Positions 53,371-64,000 of a DNA stretch of 64,000 nucleotides are shown one piece after another. The stretch is from Ornithodoros turicata (Eukaryota > Arthropoda > Arachnida > Ixodida > Argasidae), in NCBI RefSeq assembly GCF_037126465.1, contig NC_088204.1, positions 67,703,807 through 67,767,806 of the forward strand, written 5' to 3'. Under the pieces are notes generated by a model. The model had not been told where the DNA came from. It made no database searches and saw only the letters and a program-made list of their open reading frames with translations. A program made the translations under genes and the position numbers. Positions within the stretch are counted from its first letter, which is position 1. Each line of letters starts with the position of its first letter.

Positions 53371-54105
53371 TACGATCGAAACCACGAAACAGCATTGGCG
53401 AAGTGACTGGCGGATGCCATGGTTTTGTCGTCATTCAGTTTTAGCGGTGCGAAGTTCTGGATGACGTGTCCGCTCGTACTTTTGCTTTCTCCAAAGGGAC
53501 CGTTGCCTTCACACCCATAGATTCCGAAACTATGGCGACATTTTATTCCCCGCAAATCACTGACGGTGATACCGAAAATCGCACGGTAATTATTGGCGCA
53601 GTTTTTGTGGAACAGCATTGAGCGCACTGCAAGAGCACACGCTGGATGTTGAGAGTATGGCGGAAAGTCCCTTCCTGGAAGCTTGAGAAAACGTCAGAAT
53701 GAAACTGACCAGTGAAGGAACGTCCAGGACAACCCTGAGCAGCTCGAGCGGTGAGCGCCTTCAACAGTCTCGTCAACAACGACCTAAAAGGCGTTGGTCC
53801 TTGGTCTATAGTAAGCGAAGCAGACAAGCTCGGAAACAATCGAAATATGCCTGTCGTTGAAAAAGCCAGACGACGGCGGGGATCGAACCAAGCACCTCCA
53901 ACCACCTTGACCTCTGCTAGTCGCGTGCACTAACCACTACGCTACGTTGGTATCTGTTTTCTGACGACTTACCAGCAGGGGGCCTCAAACGACTAAGGGG
54001 ACACGCACTCAGTCTGTTCACATATACAATACAAGCAGTGCCGTGTATTAAAAGGGAGCCTGGCCATTAGGAGGAGCATAAAAAAAGAGGCTCGACCTGT
54101 CAATC
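53371..54105 (-). repeat. 735-bp repeat A with tRNA-like internal promoter, copy 1
   Basis: It is about 95% like 56910-57678 as judged by eye. On the minus strand it begins GATTGACAGGTCGAGCCTC, contains an A box TAGCGTAGTGGTTAGTGC and B box GGTTCGATCCC (53945-53880), and ends at GGTTTCGATCGTA before a TA-rich junction. Both copies end at the same base, so it looks like a discrete element, possibly a long SINE-like retroposon. Confidence 0.7.
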
Positions 54106-54290
54106 ATCGTCATAGATGGCACAGCTGGCCTGCATAGAAAGGCACAGCTGGCCTGCATATACGCCATCTTGTCGGCAACTATTGCTCTCAGCTATGAATA
54201 ATCGTAGCATTGCTGTGGGTTACAGTCCATAACGTCGAGCTTCCCGGGGACTCCACTTTTGGTGCCGTACAACGGTCGCATATGGACTAG

Positions 54291-54620
54291 AGAGAGAGAG
54301 AGAGAGAGAAATACATGATGACGATGATATGGGGATGACTTCCGCTCATTGAGCAGAATGCTACCCCATTGCTATTGGGGAAAAATGAGAGGATGGTGAT
54401 GAGGATGATGCTGACGACGCTGACGGGGTTTTAGAGAGAGTCGATCAGGCCGGTAGTTTGCAGGAATTTGATGAAGGGTCGCAAGAGGGACATCTGCTTT
54501 CGTGTGTCCCATGGTCCCAGGATGAGTCTGAGGTCAAGGGGTCGGCTGTCAATCCGCGCAAAGTCGTTTGCCAACAAGTGACGCTCCCTCCGATAAGTGG
54601 GACATGCGATGATCACATGG
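54291..54620 (-). mobile_element. 5'-truncated LINE insertion with target duplication
   Basis: On the minus strand the frame runs HVIIACPTYRRERHLL, LDLRLILGPWD and FLQTTGLIDSL stop (54431), then a UTR with AATGAGCGGAAGTCATCCCC and a terminal (TC)n tail. It is flanked by GCATATGGACTAG at 54278-54290 and 54621-54633. The second block B copy (59498-59515) has the uninterrupted site CATATGGACTATAG. Confidence 0.9.
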
Positions 54621-54839
54621 GCATATGGACTAGAAACGTCAAGTGAAATAGCAAAATAATACAAACGAATAAGAACGGTATGTAGGCTTCCGGAATGTTT
54701 TAATGTTTTTTTTTTCATTCCGGAATGTTTTTTTTATGAAAGTTGCTCAGCAAAATGCATATTTGTAGACAAGTGTGCGACAGCGTCGGCGACAACAGAC
54801 GTATGAGACAAACGTGCACATGCAACGTGTAAAACGATT

Positions 54840-55435
54840 TAAAAATCTACTTGACTGGGCATTATGGGATCAACGCGATTTCTCTCTGCGGAGATTTTGC
54901 CCATTACTTCTGAGCGCTTTCATCAAATTTAGTTCGCGAGAAATTGAATTTTCCCCAACTGAACTCCGAAATTTTCCAATTCAACCTCACGTTCGTTTTT
55001 CGCATGCAGGATTTACCCATACGAGCACAAAATACATTCACTACTACAAAGGTAATAGCTGAAAAAAAAAAAGAATAATAATAATTGCGAGCGAAATGAT
55101 GGTTTCCGCATTTCTTTAAATATTTTTTTTTTCGGCTATTACCTTTCTAGTATGTGAATGCATTTTGCGCTAGAATGGCCTAAATCCTGCATGCGCCTTC
55201 TGTTTCTGCCAAAAAAAAAAAAAAAAAACACACGCAAGGTTGACTTCGCAAACTTCAGAGTTCAATTGGCAAAATTCAATTTCTCGCGAATTAAATTTGA
55301 TAAAAGTGCTCAGAAGTAAAGGCAAAATCTCCCGAGAGATAAATAGCGTTGATTCCATATTGTTCAGACAAGTAGATTTTTAAATATAATTTTATGACAC
55401 GTTAGGTGAAGCACCCTGTATACGCTGCTGTGTAT
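54840..55435. repeat. Long foldback repeat, copy 1
   Basis: The left half (TTTTGCCCATTACTTCTGAG, GCGAGAAATTGAATTTT) and the right half (AAAATTCAATTTCTCGC, CTCAGAAGTAAAGGCAAAAT) are inverted over about 230 bp each, and the end reads ACCCTGTATA. An A-rich spacer lies in the centre. Confidence 0.8.
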
Positions 55436-55438
55436 ATA

Positions 55439-55763
55439 TAGGTTCCTATGTTTAAAGGTAAAACCTGTTTTTTACCCTCAGATTTGCATCATCATCACTT
55501 AGGGTAAAACCCGAAAACCCCCGAAAACTTTGCAAAGTTCCAATTCAGCGACCAATACGGAGAACACTAAGCATTGGACATTCAGCACAGCTGTTCCGCA
55601 CCTTATGTCCATCTAAAATGCGAGAAGCGTTCTTTTTTTTTTTTTTTAAACCCGAAAATCTAATTTTCCACCCGATATCAACCTCTTTTACGGCTCCTGA
55701 CATAAAACCCGATTTTTAGCGCAGATTTTAAAAAAGCACAAAACCCGAAAACACAGGGCCCTA
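55439..55763. mobile_element. hAT-like MITE (TAGGTTCCTATGTTT), copy 1
   Basis: The ends TAGGTTCCTATGTTT and the complement TAGGGCCCTGTGTTTT are imperfect inverted repeats. The interior carries AAACCCGATTTTTAGC, TTAGGGTAAAACCCGAAAA and CACCCGAT motifs like the other CCCGATT families. The target duplication is unclear. Confidence 0.7.
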
Positions 55764-55918
55764 TGTACGAGTTATAAAATGCATTCGTATTGGGGAGGTT
55801 GTGAGATCTTTGGTGGACGGGGTGGTGGTGTATGGTGATGAAGCCCCTGAAACCACATGCTTTAATCGCATGAAATATCAATTACGAAAGCCAAGACGAA
55901 CAACGAACCCTTCTTAGC

Positions 55919-56800
55919 TCAAAACATCACATCTGAAGGGAACTTACGTTCCATGATTCCCGAGCGCTTTCTGAAGTGCCTCACAGACAGCGTCTCATGT
56001 TCTGCGAATCGTCTAACATAGGACACCTCACAAAAGAGCGCCCGGGTAGCCAGGCGAGCTCTACAGGTGATAGGGAGCACTAGACCCCTTAAATCCGTGA
56101 GAACCGAGACGCTGCGCTCGTGAACACGCAACCAAGAAAGAGAAGAGACCCCAGCCCTGTTATAGTGAATACCAAGAATCCGTACCTCATTCCTAACAGG
56201 GATGCCCAATGGAGACTGACAGGAGGGAGTGACATTAATGAACAGCGCAGCGCTTTTTCCTCTGTTGATTCGTGCATTCGATACTCGACCGTATCTCTCT
56301 AAAATAACGAGAACACGACCTATGGAGTCCTCGTTACTGAGGATTAAGGAGAGGTCATCTGCATACGCGAAAAGAGGGAGGTTCCACGAGCCCGGCAACG
56401 GAAACATAACAGATCGAAGGCAGGTTGCTAAGGTTTCTAGGAGAGGACTAAACACCATGGCATACAACGCCGGGGACAAAGGACAGCCTTGCCGCACACC
56501 GGTCATGATGGGGAACCTACCGGAAACGCCCCCGTTCACGCCGACACGGCAGAGGAATCTCTGTATAGGGTCTTAATCCAGTCCACCACCACGGGAGGAA
56601 AGCCAGCCACCTCCAGCACACGGAACATATACCCATGATGCATCCTGTCAAACGCCTTATTCTGGTCGAAAGACACCCGCAGGTTGCTGACGGCTGTGCG
56701 CCCAGTAGCCCCCACGCCCACCAGTGCGCCCACGCAGGGCCTGTGTGTGCAAGTCGATTGACCGTCCAGGAACAGCACAGACCTGACAGGGGGGAACTAC
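55919..56800 (-). pseudogene. Tx1/L1-like LINE reverse transcriptase fragment
   Basis: Two frames joined by a frameshift near 56538. The upper one (56778-56536) has SFDQNKAFDRM, RT motif A. The lower one has GVRQGCPLSPALYA at about 56468-56497 and the catalytic YADD at about 56354-56365, followed by RT thumb sequence. The frame ends at a junction with unrelated repeat at about 55919. Probably a fragment of the same LINE family as 52652-53370. Confidence 0.82.
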
Positions 56801-56909
56801 AAGACCCAGGACTTAGAAGAAACTTAGAAAGAAACTCTACGCAGAATTGCGGTCGAAACTATCTTGTAGTCCGCTTCCTAGAGGATCACAGAGAGCATTA
56901 ACATATATA

Positions 56910-57678
56910 TACGATCGAAACCACGAAACAGCATTGGCGGAGTGACTGGCGGATGCCATGGTTTTGTCCTCATTCAGTTTTAGCGGTGCGAAGTTCTGGA
57001 TGACGCGCCCGCTCGTACTTTTGCTTTCTCCAAAGGGACGGTTGCCTTGACACCCATAGATTCCGAAACTATGGCGACATTTTATTCCCCGCAAATCACT
57101 GACGATGATACCGAAAACCGCACGCTAATTATTGGCGCAGTTTTTGTGGAACAGCATTGAGCGCACTGCAAGAGCACACGCTGGATGTTGAGAGTATAGC
57201 GGAAGTCCCTTCTTGGAAGCTTGAGGAAACGTCAGAATGAAACTGACCAATGAAGGAACGTCCAGGACAACCCTGAGCAGCTCGACAGTTGAGCGAGTGA
57301 GTGAGTTGAGTTGAGACGTTGAGCGCCTTCAACAGTTTCGTCAACAACGACCTAGAAGGCGTTGGTCCTTGGTCTATAGTAAGCGAAGCAGACAAGCTCG
57401 GAAACAATTGAAATATGGCTGTCGTTGAAAAAGCAAGACAACGGCGGGAATCGAACCAAGCACCTCCAACCACCTCGACCTCTGCCAGTCGAGTGCACAA
57501 ACCACTACGCTACATTATTGTTAGATCTGTTTTCCGACGACTTACCAGCAGGGGGCCTCAAACGACTAATGGGACACTCACTCAGTCTGTTCACATATAC
57601 AATACAAGCAGTGCCGTGTATTAAAAGGGAGGCTGGCCATTAGGAGGAGTATAAAAAAAGAGGCTCGACCTGTCAATC
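56910..57678 (-). repeat. Repeat A, copy 2
   Basis: Colinear with 53371-54105, with an extra segment near 57290-57325 (GAGTGAGTGAGTTGAGTTGA). The tRNA-like boxes are conserved (TAGCGTAGTGGTTTGTGC, GGTTCGATTCCC). It ends in a TATATATA junction next to the LINE RT fragment. Confidence 0.7.
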
Positions 57679-58850
57679 GAACTTGAGCGTTTTTTCATTG
57701 GCTGCTGTTTTTCTATGGGGGATGTCATGACACCAAATTTTCTCTAAAATGGTGGCGTAGCTTGGAATGGTGAAGCGAGAATTTCATGACAATTTTTCGA
57801 TGGCAGAGTCTTTCTCTAAATGGTATCCACTGAAGGTCCCAGAAGGGGTAGTACCCATTTTAATGCCGACGGCGCCCTGCTTTAGAAGTTATTTTTTTCA
57901 CGAAAATCATTGAACTTGAATTTTTATTTAAACAAAAAGCGCCTCACACTCATTCACACGGTGCGCAGCTTGTAGGTGGTATCGCGCAGATACTTGTAAA
58001 AAAGAAAGTTATTCGATTGGTGCAACCGTTCGCGAATTATTTTGCCCGGGGACTTAACTGAAACCCACTGTATGGTATATAAGTGAATTTTTAGTGAAAA
58101 ATTCAGCAGATGGAGTCGACCCTAGCTAGTTGTGGGAGGCGGACCCCGCGCCATGTTTTTCGTGCTTGTCGAGTGTGCTGGTTGCACTGTGTTCGTCGTT
58201 GTCCTCTTTCATCGCACTCTTGGTCGAAGTTATTATCCATGTAAGACTGCATTTGTTCGAAATGAAAACATCATTCTCATAATTCACACACACACACACA
58301 ACACACAGTTAAAAAGTAAAAAAAAAGAAGCTCCCCAGCCGAGAAAGAGGCGATGCATTTTGAAGCACTTGCGAACGTCACAGTCCAAAACGTTTAAAAA
58401 CACCGTCAATACGCTATGCAAGTATGCCAGCCCTCTGCGCAGCTCCCCAGCTCCCCTCTCTCACCTATTGCCCGTGGAGCGACCTCATTGGTGCTTCTCT
58501 CAAATAAGGGGGCTCCGTGTTCAAGGTTGCGGCGCGCAGAGAGAAACTGACGCAAAACGGGGCAGCAGGTGACAGAACAAGAGCACACGCGATGGACGTC
58601 AGTGTCACAGCTGGGCATCCGTGCTGTCGTCTGCAATGCCTCTCTCCAATGGCGTGCCCCCAATTCTCGCCCATGACTTTACTCGCACATACGAGCGCGA
58701 GTTTTCTAGCTGTGTGCCTGTGAACCTTGCGCATGTATGTGCGAAATACACGGGTTACAAAAATCCGAAGAGGTGGCGGAGAGTCATGGAGGGGACTTAG
58801 ATTAACTTCCGCGAAGGACCACCCAAAGCGCGTATAAAGCAACTATTGCT
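57679..58850. other. No recognised gene
   Basis: It holds a 146-codon frame (58132-58572, plus) with a hydrophobic start and a basic remainder that I do not recognise, and a (CA)n run at 58286-58306. Possibly part of an unclassified repeat. Confidence 0.35.
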
Positions 58851-59355
58851 CCATAATGTAATAGCCTGAGTCTGGGCACAGAGAGGGACGACACGAACAC
58901 ACGATGGAAGTGCTCAGACCACGACCTACAAGATTATAACGACCGTGTTATAGGCACCCCTTCCCAGCGCCGCATTTAGAAGCTAGCGGTGGCGCTACTC
59001 ATCGGCCCTGTTATTGCTTACTCTATTCCTGCAATACTGTGTACTTCAGCGTACCTTAGTATTTTTGCGCAAGCCGTGGATGTCTCACGGGAGATGTTCT
59101 TTCTAAAGTTCATTATCATAATTCTACGCCTTTTCATATGAGATATTGTTGTCGTCTGCTACGGTAGTCGTACGTCCGCTTCTGTGCGTTTAAAATTCAA
59201 ATTTCCATCGTTCAATCATGATGTAGATGGCGCGGGCCGATGAGTAGCGCCCCTAGCGGATCGTGCGGACGGGCTCCTCATAGCGGTTGCCGATTATGAC
59301 ATGGTTGTTATAATCTAGAAGGTCGTGGCCCAATACTCAGGCTTCTACATTATGG
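58851..59355. mobile_element. 505-bp TIR element (CCATAATGTA)
   Basis: CCATAATGTAATAGCCTGAG and the complement CCATAATGTAGAAGCCTGAG are inverted ends. Further in, ACGACCTACAAGATTATAAC pairs with GTTATAATCTAGAAGGTCGT and GGTGGCGCTACTCATCGGCC with its complement. It is inserted next to block B copy 2. Confidence 0.85.
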
Positions 59356-59694
59356 AATTCATCCATCAGCTGGCCTGCATATACGCCATCTTGTCGGCAA
59401 CTATCGCTCTCAGCTATTAATAATCGTAGCATTGCTGTGGGTTACAGTCCATAACGTCGAGCTTCCCGGGGCCTCCACTCTTGGTGCAGTACAACGGTCA
59501 CATATGGACTATAGAAACGTCAAGTGAAATAGCAAAATAATACAAACGAATAAGAACGGTATGTAGGCTTCCGGAATGTTTTAAACGATATGAAAATAGC
59601 TCAGCAAAATGCGTATTTGTAGACAAGTGTGCGACAGCGTCGGCGACAACAGACGTATGAGACAAACGTGTACCTGCAACATGTAAAACGATTT

Positions 59695-60298
59695 AAAAAT
59701 CTACTTGTCTGGACATTATGGGATCAACGCGATTTCTCTCTGCGGAGATTTTGCCCATTACTTCTGAGCGCTTTCATCAAATTTAGTTCGCGAGAAATTG
59801 AATTTTCTCCCACTGAACTCCGAAATTTTCCAATTCAACCTCACGTTCGTTTATCGCATGCAGGATTTACCCGTACGAGACAAAATACGTTCACTACTAG
59901 AAAGATAATAGCTGAAAAAAAAAAAGAATAATAATAATTGCGAGCGAAAGGATGGTTTCCGCATTTCTTTAAATATTTTTTTTTCCAGCTATTACCTTTC
60001 TAGTATGTGAATGCATTTTGCGCTAGAATGGCCTAAATCCTGCATGCGCCTTCTGTTTCTGTCAACAACAACAACAACAAAAAAAAAAAAAAAACACAAA
60101 AAAAAACGCAAGGTTGACTTCGCAAATTTCAGAGTTCAATTGGCAAAATTCAATTTCTCGCGAATTAAATTTGATAAAAGTGCTCAGAAGTAATGGCAAA
60201 ATCTCCCGAGAGATAAATAGCGTTGATTCCATAATGTTCAGACAAGTAGATTTTTAAATATAATTTTATGACACATTAGGTGAAGCACCCTGTATACG
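59695..60298. repeat. Long foldback repeat, copy 2
   Basis: Same internal inversion as 54840-55435, ending in ACCCTGTATA, with a (CAA)n and poly-A spacer at 60063-60108. Confidence 0.78.
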
Positions 60299-60312
60299 CT
60301 GCTGTGTATATA

Positions 60313-60634
60313 TAGGTTCCTATGTTTAAAGGTAAAACCTGTTTTTACCCTCCGATTTGCATCATCATCACTTAGGGTAAAACCCGAAAACCCCCGAAAA
60401 CTTTGCAAAGTTTCAATTCAGCGACCAATACGGAGAACACTAAGCATTGGACATTCAGCACAGCTGTCCCGCACCTTATGTCCATCTAAAATGAGAGAAG
60501 CGTTCTGTTCTTTTTTTTTCAACCCGAAAATCTAATTTTCCACCCGATACCAACCTGTTTTACGGCTCCTGACATAAAACCCGATTTTTAGCGCAGATTT
60601 TAAAAAAGCACAAAACCCGAAAACACAGGGCCCT
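60313..60634. mobile_element. hAT-like MITE (TAGGTTCCTATGTTT), copy 2
   Basis: Nearly identical to 55439-55763, so it was carried along in the block duplication and did not insert separately. Confidence 0.7.
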
Positions 60635-60920
60635 ATGTACGAGTTATAAAATGCATTCGTATTGGGGAGGTTGTGAGATCTTTGGTGGACGGGGTGGTGG
60701 TGTATGGTGATGAAGCCCCTGAAACCACACGCTTTAATCGCATGAAATATCAATTACGAAAGCCAAGACGAACAACGAACCCTTCTTAGCTCAAAACATC
60801 ACATCTGAAGGGAACTTACGTTCCATGATTCTCGAGCGCTTTCTGAAGTGCCTCACAGACAGCGTCTCATGTTCTGCGAATCGTCTAACATAGGACACCT
60901 CACAAAAGAGCGCCCGGGTA

Positions 60921-63015
60921 TTTGAACGCGAAGGCAGGAAAAGACGCGCAACGGGGACGCAAGTGCAGAAACTATCTGGCCCAGATTTCGTGGCGGCGCC
61001 GACTCTGAGCTCTCAGGGATTGGGGTCGGAGCGTTTCTGTTTGCATGGGCTGCTCCCCAGTGGGCGGGAAAGTGGAGGTGACGTTGTGGTAAATGAGGAG
61101 GAGAAAAAAAAAAGGATGTGACGTGACAGCAGCGGCGCTTGTACAGAGCTCGTTCCACTGTTTCTTCGACGCCGCTACTAGATGACAACCGTCGGACCTG
61201 CGGTCATGAGCCTGTTTTAACCGGGGTGGGTGGGTGGGTGGGGGGGGGGGGTGATGTAGGGGAAAGGTGCGGTCAGTCTGCTCTGTAGTGACGGCTCGGT
61301 GCACCCAGGGGAGGGAGAAGAGGGGAGGGTGAAAGAGGGAGGGGAGAGATGATGGTGGCACAGGAGAGGGAGGGGTGTGCAAACCCTCTAGCCCTGAGTT
61401 TGGGTATTCCAAGAGAACTACCTACCGCAGAAAACATGCGAGCATCCCTCAGTAGTCTTCATTGGGATGCTCCCTGTACGACGGTAACCACTATACGGTA
61501 TACGGTGTTTTAGTGACTCTACACGGTACGACTGGGTAGGTTTTCGCATGCACTGCCCGCAGTTCCTGAACTAGTGCTGAACTAGTGCTGAACTAGTGCT
61601 GTTCCAGTGCCTTGTGTCGGCGAACCAGTGCCTCCGTGGACCTTGTGTCTCTGCGCATGAGAGGAGGTAAAGGTGGCTGTGGTAGCGGAGACCGGCTTGC
61701 CGTTGTTGACCTCACTCATGTGGACAGGATGAGCACGACTGTAGCCGGGGTGAGATATGATATCAGACTTTGAAATGATGACGGTCAAAAGTTGAGATGT
61801 AGGCCCCGTGAACAAATATACTGAGTCTTTCCGCGAGTCTAGATTCCTGGAGAAAGAGACTCAGCTGCGAGTTTTGGAGTATCCTTCAGTGAAAGAGCCT
61901 TTAGGATGAAGTGCAAGTGATTTAGTGCATAGATGCATGCATATTTCGGGAGCTTTTAGTGCACATTTGTTCGCGCTCTAGGACGTTCGTGGATAATGTC
62001 ATTCGGGACCCTCAATTCCATTTGACGATGACGTAATTTCTTGTGCCCGTGTAGCATAGATATAAGACGGAATATAGGTCTGTCTTGCACGGTATTTAGC
62101 AGCTTGCTTGCAACATTTTAACATTAGCGCATGTTGCGATGGTGGACCGTGTTATCTTCCAAGAAGAGCATTCATGCAGCAGCGCGTCATGCTGCTGCTT
62201 CATGCGATACTTGGTGACACCGTGCATTCTAGCAAGTGTAGCGAAGCACCGTGTTTCAAATATTTTGCTAGTATTTTTAACCAGTACCTTCCTCCTCCAA
62301 AGGCATTCGTACTCTATTTTGAATAATTTTTTGGTGTTTCTATTTACCTTACTTTCACTGTTTGTTTCCATATGACGTTCGGGTTCGCCAACTTGTTTCA
62401 GCTGCATTTTGGTTACGTGTGATCTATCCTATATGTGGCTCGCGGATTTGTTATTTGCCAGAGATTGGCAATGACGCAGTATTTTGTCGTTTGGCTATGA
62501 CGCTAGGATATGTGGCTTCCCACATTTGCAAAAAAAAAAAAAAAAAAAAAAAAATACACCGAGCATCGATCGTAGAATGTTCTTTTGCAAATTCGACAAT
62601 AAAAAAATGAAGAGAGAGAGAAAGAGAGAGAAGGGGAGAGAGTAGGGAGAGAGAGAAAACTCCGAATATATTCCCATATTCCGAACGTAATGGTAGCAAT
62701 AGCGATTCCCTACTCGTCTGAAAGGGCAGAAAAGGGAAATCAATTTTTTAGTTATGGGAAAATGTTTTCAGCTTCGTGCGCGGCAATTTCTTAATGCGTG
62801 ATATGTTTCAGAGTATGGTCTGTGTGCCTGCCAAGAGAATGTTGTTATCCTCACTCGGCTTTCAGTGTGATATGCTCAAATGTTGCCACAAGCGTCAAGT
62901 TGTCGAAACGCGTTATACCCAAGCATAGATGCCATACGCAGTTTCTAGTGTATGGAGAGCGGGTATCCAACAACACAACGCCATAATTACGAGGAAGCAA
63001 GCGAGCTGGTGGTTA
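60921..63015. other. No recognised gene; G-rich and GA-rich tracts
   Basis: A G-rich tract at 61223-61251, a purine-rich stretch at 61305-61375, three tandem GAACTAGTGCT units at 61569-61600, a poly-A run at 62531-62554 and GA repeats at 62609-62660. Short frames only. Confidence 0.45.
61223..61251 (+). other. G-quadruplex-type G tract
   Basis: GGGGTGGGTGGGTGGGTGGG plus a further nine or so G: at least five runs of three or more G separated by single T, the classic intramolecular G4 pattern. Confidence 0.8.
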
Positions 63016-63121
63016 TAGAATTCATCACCGTAAAAACCCGCGAGACATGGGGACGACGTGTTTGTGTGCGTGTCCGTTTCTCGTCGTCCCCCGTCTCAGG
63101 TTTTTACCGTGATGAATTCTA
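63016..63121. repeat. Foldback palindrome, 106 bp
   Basis: The arms TAGAATTCATCACCGTAAAA and TTTTACCGTGATGAATTCTA are exact complements and extend with small mismatches to about 42 bp each, around a GTTTGTGTGCGTGTCC loop. Confidence 0.88.
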
Positions 63122-64000
63122 CGCCCCAAGAACAACAACAAGTCCTGTGCGCGTTGGCGATTTGCGATTTCCCGCAGTATAAATGTTTGTTTCTTTGTGA
63201 TTTGTATTTGTGTACCCAAAAGTGCCAACTCGTGACCTTTTCCCCCCCTTTACAAAGTATCGCCATGCAAAAGAGTATTTTCATTTTTAAGGCTTAATAT
63301 TACTGCTGGGACAATCATATGTTTCAACACTAAAGATGTGCCGATAGACACGCGCCGAATTTCCGTAAAAACAAAAACAAAAGCAGAAAAACGGTAACCC
63401 TAACTATAACTACTACCCTATTATATCCTAGAACTAAAACTCTCGTATAGCTAGCTACAGCTCAGCAGTGTAATGCCAGCTACTTGAAAGTAACAACGAG
63501 GTTGACTTTTTGTGCTTTCGGAACCCTTATCGCGATCAACTCCCCATCTACTAAAACTAATTATGTGTACTCTGAAAATAATGCTAATTACAAACACGAT
63601 TATACACATCGGTTAGAGTTGCTTCAAGTTGTTGAGTTGTCGCCAATATTTTCCAGTGAGTGGGCCGCGCACGATGCATAGCATAAGTCATTTTCTAGAC
63701 CGACTGAACCAAGGATAAGGATAGCAATAACACGGGTTACGAGAAAACATAGGGCTAGTCGTGCTTTCGCTTTCCTGATGGATCTATAGCAACGAACCCA
63801 AATGTATTGCTTTTTAAATTTTGTAACACCGCCATTTTCTTTTGTCCAGGTTTTGTTACGCGAGTATAGCAAGACGCGAGAAGCTGCAAATGTACTGCCG
63901 ATATTTCTACCACACTTTTTTGGCAAAAATTCAGTTTACGTGAAAGGTTCTCACACGACATCATAAATGCTGCTACTAGCGAACCGGATTGTCCCCCAAG
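63122..64000. other. No recognised gene
   Basis: Short frames on both strands, for example 63624-63926 on minus, without recognisable domains or repeats. Confidence 0.4.

Larger units (their letters stand above)
54145..56048. repeat. Composite block B, copy 1 (with LINE insertion)
   Basis: Without the 343 bp due to the LINE insertion and target duplication it measures 1561 bp and follows 59367-60920 from CAGCTGGCCTGCATATACGC to GAGCGCCCGGGTA. It contains the long foldback repeat (54840-55380), a hAT-like element (55439-55763) and the 3' part of a LINE RT fragment. Confidence 0.85.
59367..60920. repeat. Composite block B, copy 2 (empty LINE site)
   Basis: 1554 bp, colinear with 54145-56048 without the LINE insertion. 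It includes foldback copy 2 (59695-60298), hAT-like MITE copy 2 (60313-60634) and 130 bp of the LINE RT end. The right border at GAGCGCCCGGGTA is where the LINE homology stops. Confidence 0.85.

Noticed and set aside
53371..53434. Start codon of the long frame 52652-53434
   Set aside because: The Met lies inside repeat A, which also occurs elsewhere without this LINE, so it is an accidental start.
58132..58572. 146-codon plus-strand frame as a host gene
   Set aside because: Includes a CA repeat and shows no domain or splice context; flanked by repeats on both sides.
1..64000. CRISPR array, bacterial operon or viral insertion
   Set aside because: No regularly spaced direct repeats, no prokaryote-like gene packing and no recognisable viral protein in any frame. 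The palindromes are eukaryotic mobile-element relics.

Overview
The window is nuclear DNA of an animal, most likely a hard tick or another arachnid. This is inferred from short coding exons with consensus GT/AG borders, large introns, dense non-autonomous DNA transposons, tRNA-derived SINEs, LINE tails ending in GTT or TC repeats, and a Penelope-like element. No bacterial-style gene, operon, rRNA gene or CRISPR array is present. The species cannot be fixed from the sequence alone.

Two host genes lie in tandem on the minus strand in the left half. The first, in transcription order, is a complete SLC26 (SulP) anion transporter closest to SLC26A11. I assembled it from 19 exons between 29788 and 13975. 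All phases join and give 686 codons plus a stop, with a conserved transmembrane domain and a C-terminal STAS domain. Its 3' UTR probably ends near 13040. About 2.7 kb downstream begins an equilibrative nucleoside transporter of the SLC29A4/ENT4 (PMAT) type. Its first four coding exons (10369 down to 4712, 260 codons) are present and the C-terminal half lies beyond the left edge.

Introns and intergenic DNA are packed with mobile-element relics: a decayed mariner transposase (about 1930-2400), hAT-like short elements with 8-bp target duplications, pogo-like and TA-flanked short elements, a PIF/Harbinger-like element with TTA duplications, several near-perfect foldback palindromes, SINEs, and 3' ends of several LINE families.

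From about 30 kb to 64 kb I recognise no host gene. This part holds a Penelope-like element with inverted terminal arms, a GIY-YIG endonuclease and a broken RT (30868-32400); purine-rich satellites at 47.8 and 50.9 kb; and a nested LINE cluster (51.6-60.9 kb). In that cluster a 735-bp repeat and a 1.55-kb composite block each occur twice. One copy of the block has gained a 330-bp LINE insertion with a 12-13-bp target duplication, and the other copy preserves the empty site.

The most unusual patterns are: (1) four hAT-like families sharing an internal CCCGATTTTT/CCCCCGAAT motif; (2) a roughly 45-bp hairpin module (GGCTTCACCTAA type) recurring in different transposon contexts; and (3) two different palindromic elements abutting the same downstream repeat.
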